A DNA stretch of 64,000 nucleotides from Oscarella lobularis (taxonomy: Eukaryota > Porifera > Homoscleromorpha > Homosclerophorida > Oscarellidae), in NCBI RefSeq assembly GCF_947507565.1, contig NC_089187.1, forward strand, positions 434,001-498,000. Direction: 5' to 3'. The notes under the pieces are model-generated. The model was not told where the DNA came from. It searched no databases and saw only the letters and a program-made list of their open reading frames with translations. A program made the position numbers and the translations under genes. Positions 1-17,916 of this stretch are shown here, in pieces (positions within the stretch are counted from its first letter, which is position 1; each line of letters begins with the position of its first letter).

Positions 1-1184
1 ATCGTTGACTACCGGAACGAATTACGTCCTCCAGCTCGGATATCTGCCGCTTCAAATATCAAACATTATTGACGTTTTTTAAGTGCACCTACCGCGACAG
101 TCGTGCCATTTTTCGTCTTCTCTTTTCGTATGAAGTCGTCGACGGCTTTCTAGATAGAAAGAGAGTCGTCTATACGCACAAGGACGATCTTACTCGTTAC
201 CAATTTTGCTTCGAGTCGGTCGGCTCTTCTTGTCATTGTCGCCAATTCGCACATGATTTTATACTTCTCGTCGCTATCCTAAATTAGGACGATATATTTA
301 TATTATTATTATTATTTGTCTCTCTCTTTCTCACTTTGAACGCCGTAGTCACGTTGTCTTGGCTCTTCTCCTTTTCCGCTTCTACGAGTTCCGACGTCGT
401 CCACTTCTTTTTTATGCGACTGCTCGACTGATTGACGCTCTGCTGGCCCCACACTTCGATTACGACATTTTGCAACGTCAAATAATCCAAAAGCTGCAAA
501 ACTGCCAATGAAACGACCTTTTCTATTATTAATTAAAACCTTTTTTCTTACCTGTTGCGTCACCGGTTGATAGGTGAAACGCTTCACAAAATTGAAAGGC
601 GGGCTATTGGTGCCGGAAACCTTCGGCGTAACGATCGGCTCTTCGTCAAGATAAAACTTGTATCTGCAGTATATATTCTACGCGAAAAAAAAAGATGACG
701 TTACGCAAACGGACATAAAGCTACAAGAGCTCACAGATTGAAATTTGGCTGGAAGTCCGTGCAGCTGAACAATTCGTACAGCAAAGGCCATCTTTTCGCC
801 AATCTATAGAAAAAAATTTTTTCAAACTAATCGAACGATTAGGAGACGACGTGCCAGTTCGCTGGGTTCATCAATGAATAGGTCATCTTCGTCCGTTGCT
901 TCTCGGCCGTCGTCGGTCAGAGGAGCGGCGAAGACCTGGATTTTAATTAGAGAAAAAGAAAAATGAAGGGTGAAAAATCTACTTACTTCCATGCGCCCTT
1001 GCTCGTTTCCTCGAAAGTCCTGAATACTGAGATTCTCGTCAAACTCGATCTAGATGCACATAAAATAAAATTATAAGAGGTCGGATTCAATATTTACCAT
1101 GTAGGTCAACGGTCGTAAGTAGACTTGCACGGATCCAATCAAAACCTCCGTCTCGGGATCCTCGTAAAAAGGATCCTTCTCCTA

Positions 1185-1237
<53 letters not shown>

Positions 1238-4200
1238 GTATGTTTCTTTTTCTCTCTCTCTCTCTCTAGGCTTGACTTACAGGCGGAAGATCCCAGTCTT
1301 CGCCTTCGACGAAATTCTGATACATCTCCTGCATCAGATACTTTCGATTGAGAAACTTGTTTCGCGACCACATCCACTCGTGCTCGGTGACGAGATTGCG
1401 CATTTTCACCTTCACCTCCGTCCGACCGTCCTTGAGCCCGCGCGCCTGCGGAGAGATCAGCGCTATTTCGAAGAAGACGCGCTTGTTCAGCTCCTCCGAT
1501 ATGGCATTCGCTTCGTTCACCATGGGAACCAAAGCGACGAGATCTTCCATGAGAAGAACATCCTCTGTAGAAAAAAATATATATATAATTATTAAGAGGG
1601 AGAAAAAATTCGTTTTTATTCATTTACTCGCCTTTTGACTTTCCTTCCGTCTGGACGTCGAAACCGGAATATTTCGCGATTTCTTGCTGAGCCATGTCGT
1701 AGGAGACGTTCGTCAATGCGATGTCGGCTTTCACGGCCGCCGCCAATTCCTTAGGATGATGCAGAACGTACAGATGCGAAGATCCAAACATAACTCTACA
1801 CATACACACAAAAATAGAAAAACGATTTTCTTTATCTCCTCGAATGCGCTCGCCTGTCGTTGTGGTGAAGCGGCATTTCGCCGACGACGCGTTCTCCGTT
1901 CACGAGCACCTTGGCATCGCGACCCGGTTGCAGTACGATGGAGCTACCCTCATTTGACACCGAAGCGTGTTGAGGCAGAATACTTTATATAGAAATTCCA
2001 AACAAAACTATAGAATCAATATCGATAATATATATATATACCTTAATCCTTGGAGGATAATGTCGGGGAGAGGATCCGCTTTTTTGCTGCCTATTCGATG
2101 AGTGCCTTTTTTTTTAAGAGGAGAACGTTCAGTGGTGAAGTTTTCGCCTGGTAAACGCTATACCTGGATGTATCATGTGAAATACCATTTTCGTGAGTTG
2201 AGGATCCTCGTTCAAGTTCCAAAAGTGAGCGACTTTTTCGCGCTCCTCTTTGAGCTTTTTCTCGGCGTCGTCGCGCATCTAGAGAAGGAGAAGTCGTCGA
2301 GAACGAGAGACAAAAGAGCTCACGATACCGCGTAGACGTTTTCCGACTCGCGAAGCTTCTCTTGCCAAGATTTTTTCATTTCGGTCATTTCGTGTTGATT
2401 CTCGCTCAACTATAATCGCTCCCAATAATCCAATTGAATTCTAATGCTAAATGAGCTGACTTGTCGCTGCAGTTCCTCTTGCAATTCTCGTCGAATTTTC
2501 TCCTTTTCTGCGCGTCGTAAATTCAAAAAAAAATTTTCCTCCCATGCTTTCGTTTCTACCTTCCTCCGATGCTCCCATGCTAAACGATCCCGTTCCTACG
2601 CCTCCCTTCTTCAACATGTCCAAAAGCTTCTGATTCTCCTCGCGCAACTCGCGAATCAATTTCTCCGTCGGACTCTCGTTGATCACGGCGGACGTCTTAA
2701 TTGCCTTGGCTCGATCGGCTAAACTCGACGGTGAGACGCGCACATGGGTACGTACGTACTCCTCCTCCTAGTATACCGAATCTGAGTGTGGATAGCGTTT
2801 CCTCATAGTTTATATCAGCTGGACTGAGCGCGGCAATCTGAAAAAGAGCAATTACGAAAAATTCACGTCGCATACGATTTCGTGCCATAATCGTTTTGCT
2901 GTTTCCTCCCAAGGCGTTCTTGAGCAATTTCGTCAGCACGGAATCGCGATAAGGAACTATATATAGAGAAAAAAAATCCCTATTCCACCTAATATATTTT
3001 AATCATCTATGTATATACCGATGACAGCCTTTTTGCCCATCGATTGGTCAGCCAAAGCTAAAATTAAAATTAAATTCGTCTTCTTTCAAATGATTCAAAT
3101 TCTTCGAAAGAGACCTTTGATGACATTTCCTAACGTTGATAAGGATTGATTGATTGCTGCTCCCTCTTTCAGGCGGTCTCCTGTGGCTCCCGTCGATTCG
3201 GCGCGTTCACTATAAAATAATGATTATTTCTGTGCTCTTCTTCTTTTTCGTCGTTTTTTTTTCACCTGCCAGCCAAATCGACTAAGTTAATAATCGACGT
3301 TGTCGTCGTTTCCTGTCCCAAATCGTTCTTCTTCTTCTGACTGAACAAAATTCCGACTATCGTATGAGCTCGACTATAAGAAAACCATAAAAGATATATA
3401 AAATCAAAAACCTTTTATCACCTGCTTGTTGCATTCATATTGGTAGATGCAACGGTTCGATTTCGCGTGCCCTCTTCGATTCTCTGATCGATTTCCTTGT
3501 AGCTATTGACAGCAACGGTTTGCAGCTGCTCGACTAATAAAACAAAATACAATAATCCCTATAGTCTCTCTCTCTCTTCTAGCTCACCATAGAATCCTTT
3601 CTTCGGATGCTGTCTAACTTTGAGGCCGCCTTTAACCCAACTTTTGGGATTCAACAAGTCTCGCACCTAAGACAGACACCAATAGTCGATCGTCTGCATA
3701 AACGTATTGATTACTTGTTCATTGTATATCTCTAACATGCTGAGCGACACTTGAAATTCGGCCTTGTATCCGTCCGCTCTCTTCGCCTCGATTCCTTTGA
3801 AGAGTTCATCGCAAGTAACCGGAACAATACCTAAAAAATTAAATCAAATTAAAAAAATTCAATTGCTAATTGAAACGACGTTGCTAATTAATTATTAATA
3901 TATTTATGGTAAACGTTTGCCTAAAGAGCCACTATTCGTTACGTCTCACCTCTGTTCGCCCCATAACCGACCATGGAGTACGACTTTCCGCTGCCCGTTT
4001 GCCCGTAGGCGAACAGCGAGCAATTGTATCCCTTCCAAGCGTTGTCCAACACGCCCCGACCCAAATCATCGAAAACCCGTTTCTAACAACACAAAAGCGA
4101 CCCTCCCCCATCGCGAACGAATAGCGAACGTCTCTTAGGCGACCTGATCGGCGTAGTTCGGCGTCGTTGGGCTCAGATAGCCGTCCGATTTCTCTTCGAA

Positions 4201-4459
4201 GCCGTCGTGCGACCAGTAGCTGTAATCGAACGCGAAGCGTTTCGGTTCGGCGTCCGGTTGCGACGGGTCGACGATTTCGGTCGATTTGTCCATCATTTTG
4301 ATGATTTGGACCGAGTTTCGCGTCTTCTCGCGCGAATTGTACGAGGGGGAGTCAAGAAAAAGGGAAGCGCGAAGCGATTTGCATCGATCGAGCGTCGCGA
4401 AACTCGTGAAAGGATATGAATGGGCGAACGCGCACGGCAACGCGAACGTTTTCGGCCAT
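1..4459 (-). CDS. KIF28: Kinesin-3 family motor, KIF28/KLP-6-like (3' end off the left edge)
   Basis: Plus-end-directed microtubule motor with an N-terminal motor head. The start is the ATG at 4457-4459, opening [14 protein letters not shown]. Conserved motor pieces follow in order on separate exons: [10 protein letters not shown]-loop (about 3975-4020), NATSR/SRAHTIV switch [23 protein letters not shown] switch II region split by an intron, and the [16 protein letters not shown] neck/coil. An FHA-like part (VLVNGERVV, about 1880-1915) follows, then a long region with [22 protein letters not shown] and [19 protein letters not shown] that resembles KIF28/KLP-6 rather than KIF1 or KIF13. The gene has about 15 short introns, one of them of AT-AC type (see separate entry). 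The last visible piece is coiled coil ([12 protein letters not shown]), so the tail lies outside the window. Family assignment to kinesin-3 is firm; the KIF28 subfamily is from recall of motif wording and less certain. Confidence 0.85.
1185..1234. repeat. (AAAT)n microsatellite in a kinesin intron
   Basis: About a dozen perfect AAAT units within an intron of the KIF28-like gene. It lengthens one otherwise short intron and has no coding role. Confidence 0.95.
4339..4417 (-). other. AT-AC, U12-type (minor spliceosome) intron in the kinesin motor domain
   Basis: Exon 1 ends in the codons for RPF at 4418. The next bases on the minus strand read ATATCCTTTC, matching the U12 5' splice site consensus. 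The intron ends in AC at 4339-4340. A branch-site-like TTTTCTTGAC has its A at 4352, 13 nt from the 3' end. Splicing here restores the kinesin reading RPF|NSREKT exactly, and no GT-AG pair I found does so. Length is 79 nt, phase 0. Confidence 0.9.
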
Positions 4460-4693
4460 CTTCCCTTTGGAACCGGCAAACCCCTGGACAAACGTGTGTT
4501 TACTGGGAAACGACGAAACGCCCGTACAAGGTAAGTGCATAATCGTTGAAAGGGATCTAAATGCGAGAACCGATTATTCAAATCTACGGTCACATTCACT
4601 TGTCTATGACGTCAGAGATTAATTCGATGCTTTTCAATCAAAACTATTATCACATCAGAACTAAACTTCTGACGTAATACAATGTAGTCCAAC

Positions 4694-5932
4694 TCAACTA
4701 CCCATCACATTACAAAAGTCTCCTCTCCACTTACCAAAGCACTGACACTCCATATCCTCCTCATACGTTTGCCACTTCGAATCCATCGTCGGAATATAGT
4801 CGTCTCCTTTGCGAAGGGACACGCTTCCCGGCACGTAGCATCGTCCGCGTCCGCTGCACTTCTCCTGACTGCACGTTCGCGCTGCGTCGATCACGTCCTT
4901 GACATACGGCCCCAGAGTCTCACTCATATACGCACTTAGCCTTTGACACCTCTCCGCCGTCGTCTCGTCATGAGAGTTGCCCCAATAAATGACTCCCGCG
5001 AGGCCGAGAGCAGCGGATTGGCCTAGCGTTTCCGCGAGCGTTTCCCGACTCAAAAATCCTTCCGCCTCGTTTCCGGCCACCTGATACATGTGCACGGGAA
5101 CGAGCGCGTCGCCCGGTCGATTACCATCGACTCTCATCGCTTCCAAGTCCGTGTACTTGATCTTCATCGAAGCATTCGTCGACGTGGCAACATCCAGATA
5201 CATCGATACGAAGAGAGCCGAGCTTGCATTGTACAGCCACTGCAACGAGTCGTCTCGACTCCTTTGCGCATCGCCGCAATCGTATCCACGACCGGGACGA
5301 TATTTGTAATTATCGCACGTGGGAAATTCGTAGAATCCCCAATATCCGCCGGGTCGAAGCGACTCGGCCAAATTCATCGTCGTCAACATCAACTTCTTTG
5401 CCGCCTGTTCAAACGTCTCCTTGGCAACGGAATAAAGCTTATCGTAAGGCCAATCGGGGTGATCCTGCTTGACCAAATTGATAGAAGCGTTTTGATAAAT
5501 TTTTCGCGAATCCCAATTTTCGCTGAATATGGGTTTCCACTCTTCCCAATCGAGCAGGCCTATTCCCCCATAGTCCGAATCGGGCACCAAAGCGATAATA
5601 TCACTACGCGCCTTGATAATATGCTCCGATATGTTGACTAATTGCGGAAGGCCCCCGTTGAATCTTTGGCCCGTTTTGCGATCGATGTACGGATAGAGAC
5701 CGATTTTGCCCAAGTTTGTCATGTATTCGCCGTGCCACGTTTCGTTTGCGTTGTGAACGATTCCGTAGGGCGTCAGCGGGATTGGCGTTCGAAATTTCGA
5801 CGAGCAACGGCCTGTTTTCGCGTCCCAGATGACCAGGAAGGGATCGCCGGGCAGCGACGGACCAAGAACGCGCTCGAACGCGAGCAAAGGACCGAAATAG
5901 AGCGTCAGCAGGGCCAGAGACTTCGCCGTCAT
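4694..5932 (-). CDS. Hyaluronidase, glycoside hydrolase family 56, secreted
   Basis: A 412-residue single-exon gene. Hyaluronidases of GH56 hydrolyse beta-1,4 bonds of hyaluronan or chondroitin. A hydrophobic signal peptide (about residues 1-19) precedes the catalytic barrel, which has the GH56 opening PFLVIWDAKTGRC. The catalytic acid pair sits in GLLDWEEWKP (D128-W-E130). Other family motifs are WPYDKLYSVAKETFE, GGYWGFYEFPTCDN and GVIYWGNSHD. The C-terminal tail (C-x5-C-x3-G-x-C, then CQCFGKWRGDFC) is EGF-like, as in animal hyaluronidases. Several NxS/T sites are present. The gene lacks introns although its neighbours are intron-rich. It lies 234 bp upstream of the KIF28-like gene on the same strand. 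Family call is secure; substrate (hyaluronan versus chondroitin) cannot be told from sequence. Confidence 0.95.
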   Translation of the reverse strand: MTAKSLALLTLYFGPLLAFERVLGPSLPGDPFLVIWDAKTGRCSSKFRTPIPLTPYGIVHNANETWHGEYMTNLGKIGLYPYIDRKTGQRFNGGLPQLVNISEHIIKARSDIIALVPDSDYGGIGLLDWEEWKPIFSENWDSRKIYQNASINLVKQDHPDWPYDKLYSVAKETFEQAAKKLMLTTMNLAESLRPGGYWGFYEFPTCDNYKYRPGRGYDCGDAQRSRDDSLQWLYNASSALFVSMYLDVATSTNASMKIKYTDLEAMRVDGNRPGDALVPVHMYQVAGNEAEGFLSRETLAETLGQSAALGLAGVIYWGNSHDETTAERCQRLSAYMSETLGPYVKDVIDAARTCSQEKCSGRGRCYVPGSVSLRKGDDYIPTMDSKWQTYEEDMECQCFGKWRGDFCNVMGS

Positions 5933-6030
5933 CTTTGCCGACTAATGCCCGGATAAAAAATTAAGACTCAAACACTGAAACGAAAAAAAAACAAACACAA
6001 ATGTGGCGGCCGCCGCGTCAGTTAGTCAGA

Positions 6031-6795
6031 TCATTTTCCCGTAAAAGGACAAAGGGCTTGTCCCGTCCACTTCCCCATACGCTCATTGCAGTAAAAAGCT
6101 CGCATTTCACCGTCCTTGTAGCACCTGTACCTGACCACCTTCTCGCTGACAAAAAATAGTTTTCCGTATTTGGGCTCTCGAATCGCATTTTTGTCACAGC
6201 GACCCTCTGCACGCAAAAAAGTAATTAAAAATTTAATTAATTAATTATTTCGACCCCTCATTTATGACATACTCCAAGCAACACACTCGGGCTCCGTGCC
6301 GCTCCAGACTTTGTTCTCGATGCACTTTCTGCGTTCGCTGCCTCTCATGAGACGAAACAGAGTACTTTTGCAACGATAGCGAGCAATTTGATTGTGTTCG
6401 TAAAGATTCACGTCACCATTGGAAGGCTTGGTCAAATCGTTGCAGCCAATGTTTTCTAGAAACGTTTTGATGGCCCAACGCGTGCCGCAATTCAAATCTG
6501 CGCTTACCGCCTGGCTCGCAGACGGGAAGAGATGGCCAGGTGCGCGCCCTACCATTCACCGTCCAAACTTTCACGTATCTCCGACCAGCCATTATCCAAC
6601 CAGGATCGCACGTGCAACGAGCCACCGAAATTCTGCCTCTACGACCAATGATTTGTACTCGGCCGTGCGCGATCGTCAGAGAGGCTGCAAAGGGCGTGGC
6701 TGAATCATGGATACATATACCATCGTACTCAGTCTACCTGAAATTGCGCCAAGGCATGCAATGATGACGAAAGCCTTCAGAAGAAAGCTAGACAT
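6031..6795 (-). CDS. Small secreted protein of three sushi/CCP domains
   Basis: The start is the ATG at 6793-6795, giving a signal peptide MSSFLLKAFVIIACLGAIS. Exons then encode three sushi-like modules: one with CTCDPGWIMAG...WPSLPVC (about 6505-6690), one from NIGCNDLTKPSNGDV to GTEPEC (6290-6455), and one from RCDKNAIREPKYGKL to KWTGQALC (6040-6205), ending at the TGA at 6031-6033. GT-AG introns of about 50-80 nt separate them. The first module lacks an obvious first cysteine. The family is involved in protein-protein binding, including complement-type proteins. No enzymatic part or membrane anchor is visible. It sits between hyaluronidase and POLR1A on the same strand. Exact partners are unknown. 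Confidence 0.75.
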
Positions 6796-7015
6796 TTCCC
6801 CCTTCTTCTTCTTCTTAGGTGGTTGGGTGGGTGATATAGCACGTGAGCGAGCGCAGAGGTCATCGCCTACAAATAGTTTGCATGAATAATGAATTGCCAC
6901 CCAGTCACTCGATCCAAAGACCATTGACAATAAATGACAACTGGCTCTAAACACGACTTCGATTATAAAAGAAGACAGAGCATTCAATTATCAAGCAAAT
7001 CAATCATTTTTTACT

Positions 7016-14021
<7,006 letters not shown>

Positions 14022-14184
14022 GGACGCGAAAAAGGATCTTTTCGATTTCTATCCGGGACAGATCTTCACGTGACGAGATTAGGCTTGTCATATTATTTCG
14101 AAAGCAAACCGACACGTTACATTGACACAAATTTCACACACAACTGTCAAACACTGAATCATGTCATTCTCGCTCTCGGGTGTC

Positions 14185-16729
14185 TCACTTTCCGGTGAAT
14201 GTAATTGATGTAACGCAAGCGGGCAATAGCTCAGCAACGACTCGAAATTTGATGACATACTGAGTGCACATTCCGTGATTGCTAAACTGCTCGCGAATTT
14301 TTCGATTTATATCAGGAATTTCAAAGGGTTCGTCACTTAAGCCCTCGCCGTCAAAGTTGGGGGGAACATGATATTCAGTGTAGAAACCTTTGCGAACTCT
14401 ATCGCCTAGGGAAATATGAAAATCATCATTGAATTTACAGCGGAGTGACACGGTGATATGGTGCTTCGCATTATTGGTACCGTCCGTATACATTGAGACC
14501 GAAAATGAAACCTTGTCATAGGACTGGGAGCTAACGACATCGGAATCCATAGTACCAAACACAAAGGGAACTCTAGAGTTTGGCTCAAAGCAGAAAGCCT
14601 TTGAGTTACCTTAAAATCATTTACAAGTTAATGAGATAATCAAGACGCCGTCATTTGGTTTACCTGTTATATATGTTGGTAATATTGGAGCCGTAGGACA
14701 CTGTTCATCTCTCTTACATCTAATAGGACCGGGAGCTCCCGTCGGACCAGCCGGCATTTTCATTCTGGTTGTATCAAAGATGGAATTGCGATAGAGACAT
14801 TCGACGCAAACGTCCACGATGCATCTGTCGCCTGGCGAAACAGCAGGCGGCAACTCGAACGTATCGTCCGGCTGTCGTGGATCTCCGGTGACTAATGACC
14901 AACGCTGGCTTCCGCAAGGAGAATTCTTGAAACCGCAGTCGCCAGACGATCCGTCGTCCGAGCAGTTCAACGGAGGGGGGACAATCGCCGGCTCGCCTGT
15001 GAGAGAAAGACACTCAAGTGCACTACGACGGAAAACTGAGAGTATGTTTACCTCCTTTACTTCCTTTCGAGAATCGTCCGAGTGGACGAACGCACTCGAG
15101 TCCGCAAGACGTACTGCAGCACTTCATCTCGTCAGGACACGAGCCGTCGTGTCGACAATAGGCTCCACATTGCTCGGTTTGAACGTAATAGGCGGACGGA
15201 CACTCGCCTTCCTTGGCTAAGAAAAAAGAGCATAGAACTGCAGTCATAGTCTTTGACTCCTACTTACTTATGCACACGTCGGTTTGACTGGTGTCTAGTC
15301 TCCTTATTTCAAATGTATTAGAGTCAGGTACCGTAAATTTCAATTCAATTCTACTCCGAAAAAATTCGGGTTGTCTTGACGATAGCTGAATGCACACGGG
15401 CGTCAAAATCTCAGGCGCCGCCGAGGGCTGTAATCTGAGAGATATCGGCTTCTCCACTGGCCTTGTCTGACCACCGTCGAATACGCGCAAGAGCTGAACT
15501 CTGAGCGAAACGACGCCTCTACTCCGGCGATTCAGGGTACGATAGTAGAAAAAAACAGATCGCAACGCTGGTTTGTCATTCGCTGCTCCCATTATAAACA
15601 CGGGGCTGTTGACGGCGTGGCCTCCCATCTCAAAAGAAAGAACAGGATGAATTCCCACGAGATCGCCTGTGAAGAGAAAGTAGATGAATGTAGGACGAAC
15701 ATTGCACCGGTTTTCGTACCCATTGGGATAGACGTTGGAATGCAGATAGGCTCGACTTCGGTCCATCTTCCGTCGACGCATCGACGCTCGTCGGATCCGA
15801 CCAATCGGAATCCTTCGTTGCAAAAATAGACGGCTCCGGACGCGTCGTCAAAACGAACGGAACCGTTCCCCGGAGCATCGAGAGGATGACACCCTGACCC
15901 CCACAAGAATCAATAGCAAAAAATCCATATAATAATAGATCTTACGTTGTCGACAGGGCAACGCGGTAAAAAGTTCTTCGTCCCACGTTTTGCTCGTCGA
16001 GTCGCACGTGCGAACTTGATTTCCAGAAGGCACAAAGCCGTTCGGACAACTCAAATACGCGGTATCTCCTTTGTGGCCAAGATGAACGCGAACGGGGCCT
16101 CTCAGCTCAGTAACATCACACTCTAGAGACACCGGATTAGTATTGAATTATTTAACATGGCCCCGATACCTGAACAGGGTTCCACAAAGCAGTCACTTTT
16201 TTCTATGTCCGCTCCTTGGCAGTCTCTGGCTTCGGGCTCCGGAGGCGGGCTATCGCACTTGCGTGTCCGTTGCTGCGTTCCACTGTCGCACGTTCGTGAA
16301 CAGGCAGTCCACTCAGTCCAGCCCCCCCACTGACCGTCTATGATCGATACAATTAGATGTCTCTTCGGTTGCCAAGAAATGTGTTCGTACCTTGAAGACA
16401 CTTCACTTGAGCGCCGTTCCACTGGCCATGACAGCAGGCGCGATGCGATGAGCCGTGCAGGGCGTAGCCGTCGTCGCACACGTAGTACGCCGTTCTGCAT
16501 CCGTAGTAGCCCCCGCTGCTTCCGTAGCCCAACTGGACGTGCCCATTGGGCGGATCGCGAAGCGAAGGGCAAGAATCTAGACAAAACAGAATCTTCCACG
16601 ACCGAGTCTCAGAGAATCAGACTTCTTACAGCTTCTTGGAGGAGATTGCCCCCGCCCCCACCACCACGACTCGGCGTGAGGCAGAAAACCGCTTGCAAGA
16701 GCGAGCAAGGCCAATGTAAGCCCAGTCAT
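14185..16729 (-). CDS. Secreted sushi-TSP1-sushi-sushi-WAP-MAM-like protein, copy A
   Basis: The start ATG at 16727-16729 gives a signal peptide [21 protein letters not shown]. Exons then encode a sushi module ([16 protein letters not shown]...VKCLQG, about 16390-16577); a TSP type-1 repeat ([23 protein letters not shown] fold, 16170-16337); two more sushi modules ([13 protein letters not shown]..., 15950-16125; [15 protein letters not shown]..., 15719-15892); and an unrecognised beta-rich module of about 125 residues (15280-15668). Next come a WAP-like four-disulfide core (CPSAYYVQTEQCGAYC...[10 protein letters not shown], 15040-15220), a cysteine module opening like MAM ([18 protein letters not shown]), a very short Gly-X-Y piece (GPTGAPGP) with a CKRDEQCP extension, and a C-terminal domain ending SITFTGK (14185-14600). 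GT-AG introns separate the domains. It stands 163 bp upstream of POLR1A, same strand. Function is unknown; the domain set suggests extracellular recognition or matrix. Confidence 0.85.
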
Positions 16730-16997
16730 CAAAGTTGCGAACTGAGCAAGTTCGTACTCGATTGTGGGCTTTTATTTGCGTTGCAGAAAACGACGTCACT
16801 TGAGCCGGGAGGGGACATTTACCTAAATTCCGTAGCATTGCGCGATGACTGCTTGGCGAGCGTGTATATGTACATAAATTAATTTGGCGAACTGATTAGC
16901 TGGGGTAAATGCTATAGCAACCATTCGAATAGAAAAATATCTCAGGTTTTTCTACGAGAAATCGTCAAAACGGTTTCCTCACTCGAAGAAAACCAAC

Positions 16998-17725
16998 TTA
17001 CGTCACTCGATGAGCTCGAATTTTGCAGTGCTCCACGTATTCGCTTTCCGTTTTCAATTGCGCGAGTACGGTGTCGCTTTCCGCTTTCTTTGGAGCAACG
17101 ACCGCTATGCATCCTTCCATCAGCATCTAGATGAGATAAAAGTCTACGTTGTTTATTGATCGAATTCCTTTGTCTCGCACCTTGGTTCTAACGAGATCTG
17201 GACACGACGTCAACTTATCGTTTACTTCGAGAAGACTACCTCTGATACAGCTACAAAGAAAAACAACAATCATTACCCATGTATCAAGAAGTCGAATCAA
17301 CTTGCCTATAAACCGTGTACTGTGATCCATCATCACGGGTTATAATGCAAAAGGGGAGATAAGGGATTAAGCCACTGTGCACCTCCTTAGCAGAAAAAAA
17401 AAGTCGTCTATTGTACTCTGCATGTACTAGAGCCTACTTTTTCGTTTTCCTTTCACTACGTTTGCCGTTCAGTCCGTATTCTCGCTGATCTTGTAGTCGA
17501 CTTTGAAAACTTTTCGACAGGGAGAAGTCACGATGGGATGAGCGGGAGCCAGGCATATTACGCACACTCTAAACACGATGAGTAGAGTTCGAAAATCATT
17601 CGATATTTGAGAGCTTACTTGTTGGAATGCTGTAGAACGCAGGTGTCTTCGTCGAGACGATCCTTCGTGTCTACGTGGAAAAAGTATCGATCGCTGCGTG
17701 CTCTCGCTACAAAGGCTGCTCGAAC
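16998..17725 (-). pseudogene. ABITRAM: ABITRAM pseudogene, first exon missing and in-frame stop
   Basis: This copy retains the later exons of ABITRAM: DEDTCVLQHSN, VCVICLAPAHPIVTSPC, a WLNPLSPLCIITRDDGSQ-type exon, CIRGSLLEVNDKLTSCPDLV and MLMEGYIAVVAPKKAESD, ending at TAA 16998-17000. Exon 1 with the start codon is absent: homology stops inside intron 1 at about 17728, at the duplication junction. A TGA at 17469-17471 replaces the CGA arginine codon seen in the intact copy (ENTD-stop-TANV against ESTDRTANV). It cannot make the protein. It is a by-product of the tandem duplication. Confidence 0.9.
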
Positions 17726-17916
17726 CATCTACTACATCTACTACATCTACTACATCTACTACAGGGTCCACGAGTAATTGAATTAGAAATAGAAAATTAC
17801 TCACAAGGTCCATGAGTAATATCACTACTAATAATTTCAAAGACAATTACTCACAAGGTCAACGGGTAATGTATCACTAGAAATAGAAAAATACTCACAG
17901 GGTCCATGAGTAATTT
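17726..17916. repeat. Duplication junction: 9-bp microsatellite plus minisatellite filler
   Basis: About four CTACTACAT units (17726-17764) are followed by four imperfect copies of a roughly 40-50-bp unit containing AATTACTCACAAGGTCCATG and AGAAATAGAAAA. The filler lies exactly between the truncated ABITRAM copy and the POLR1A fragment and has no counterpart elsewhere in the duplicated unit. Confidence 0.85.
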
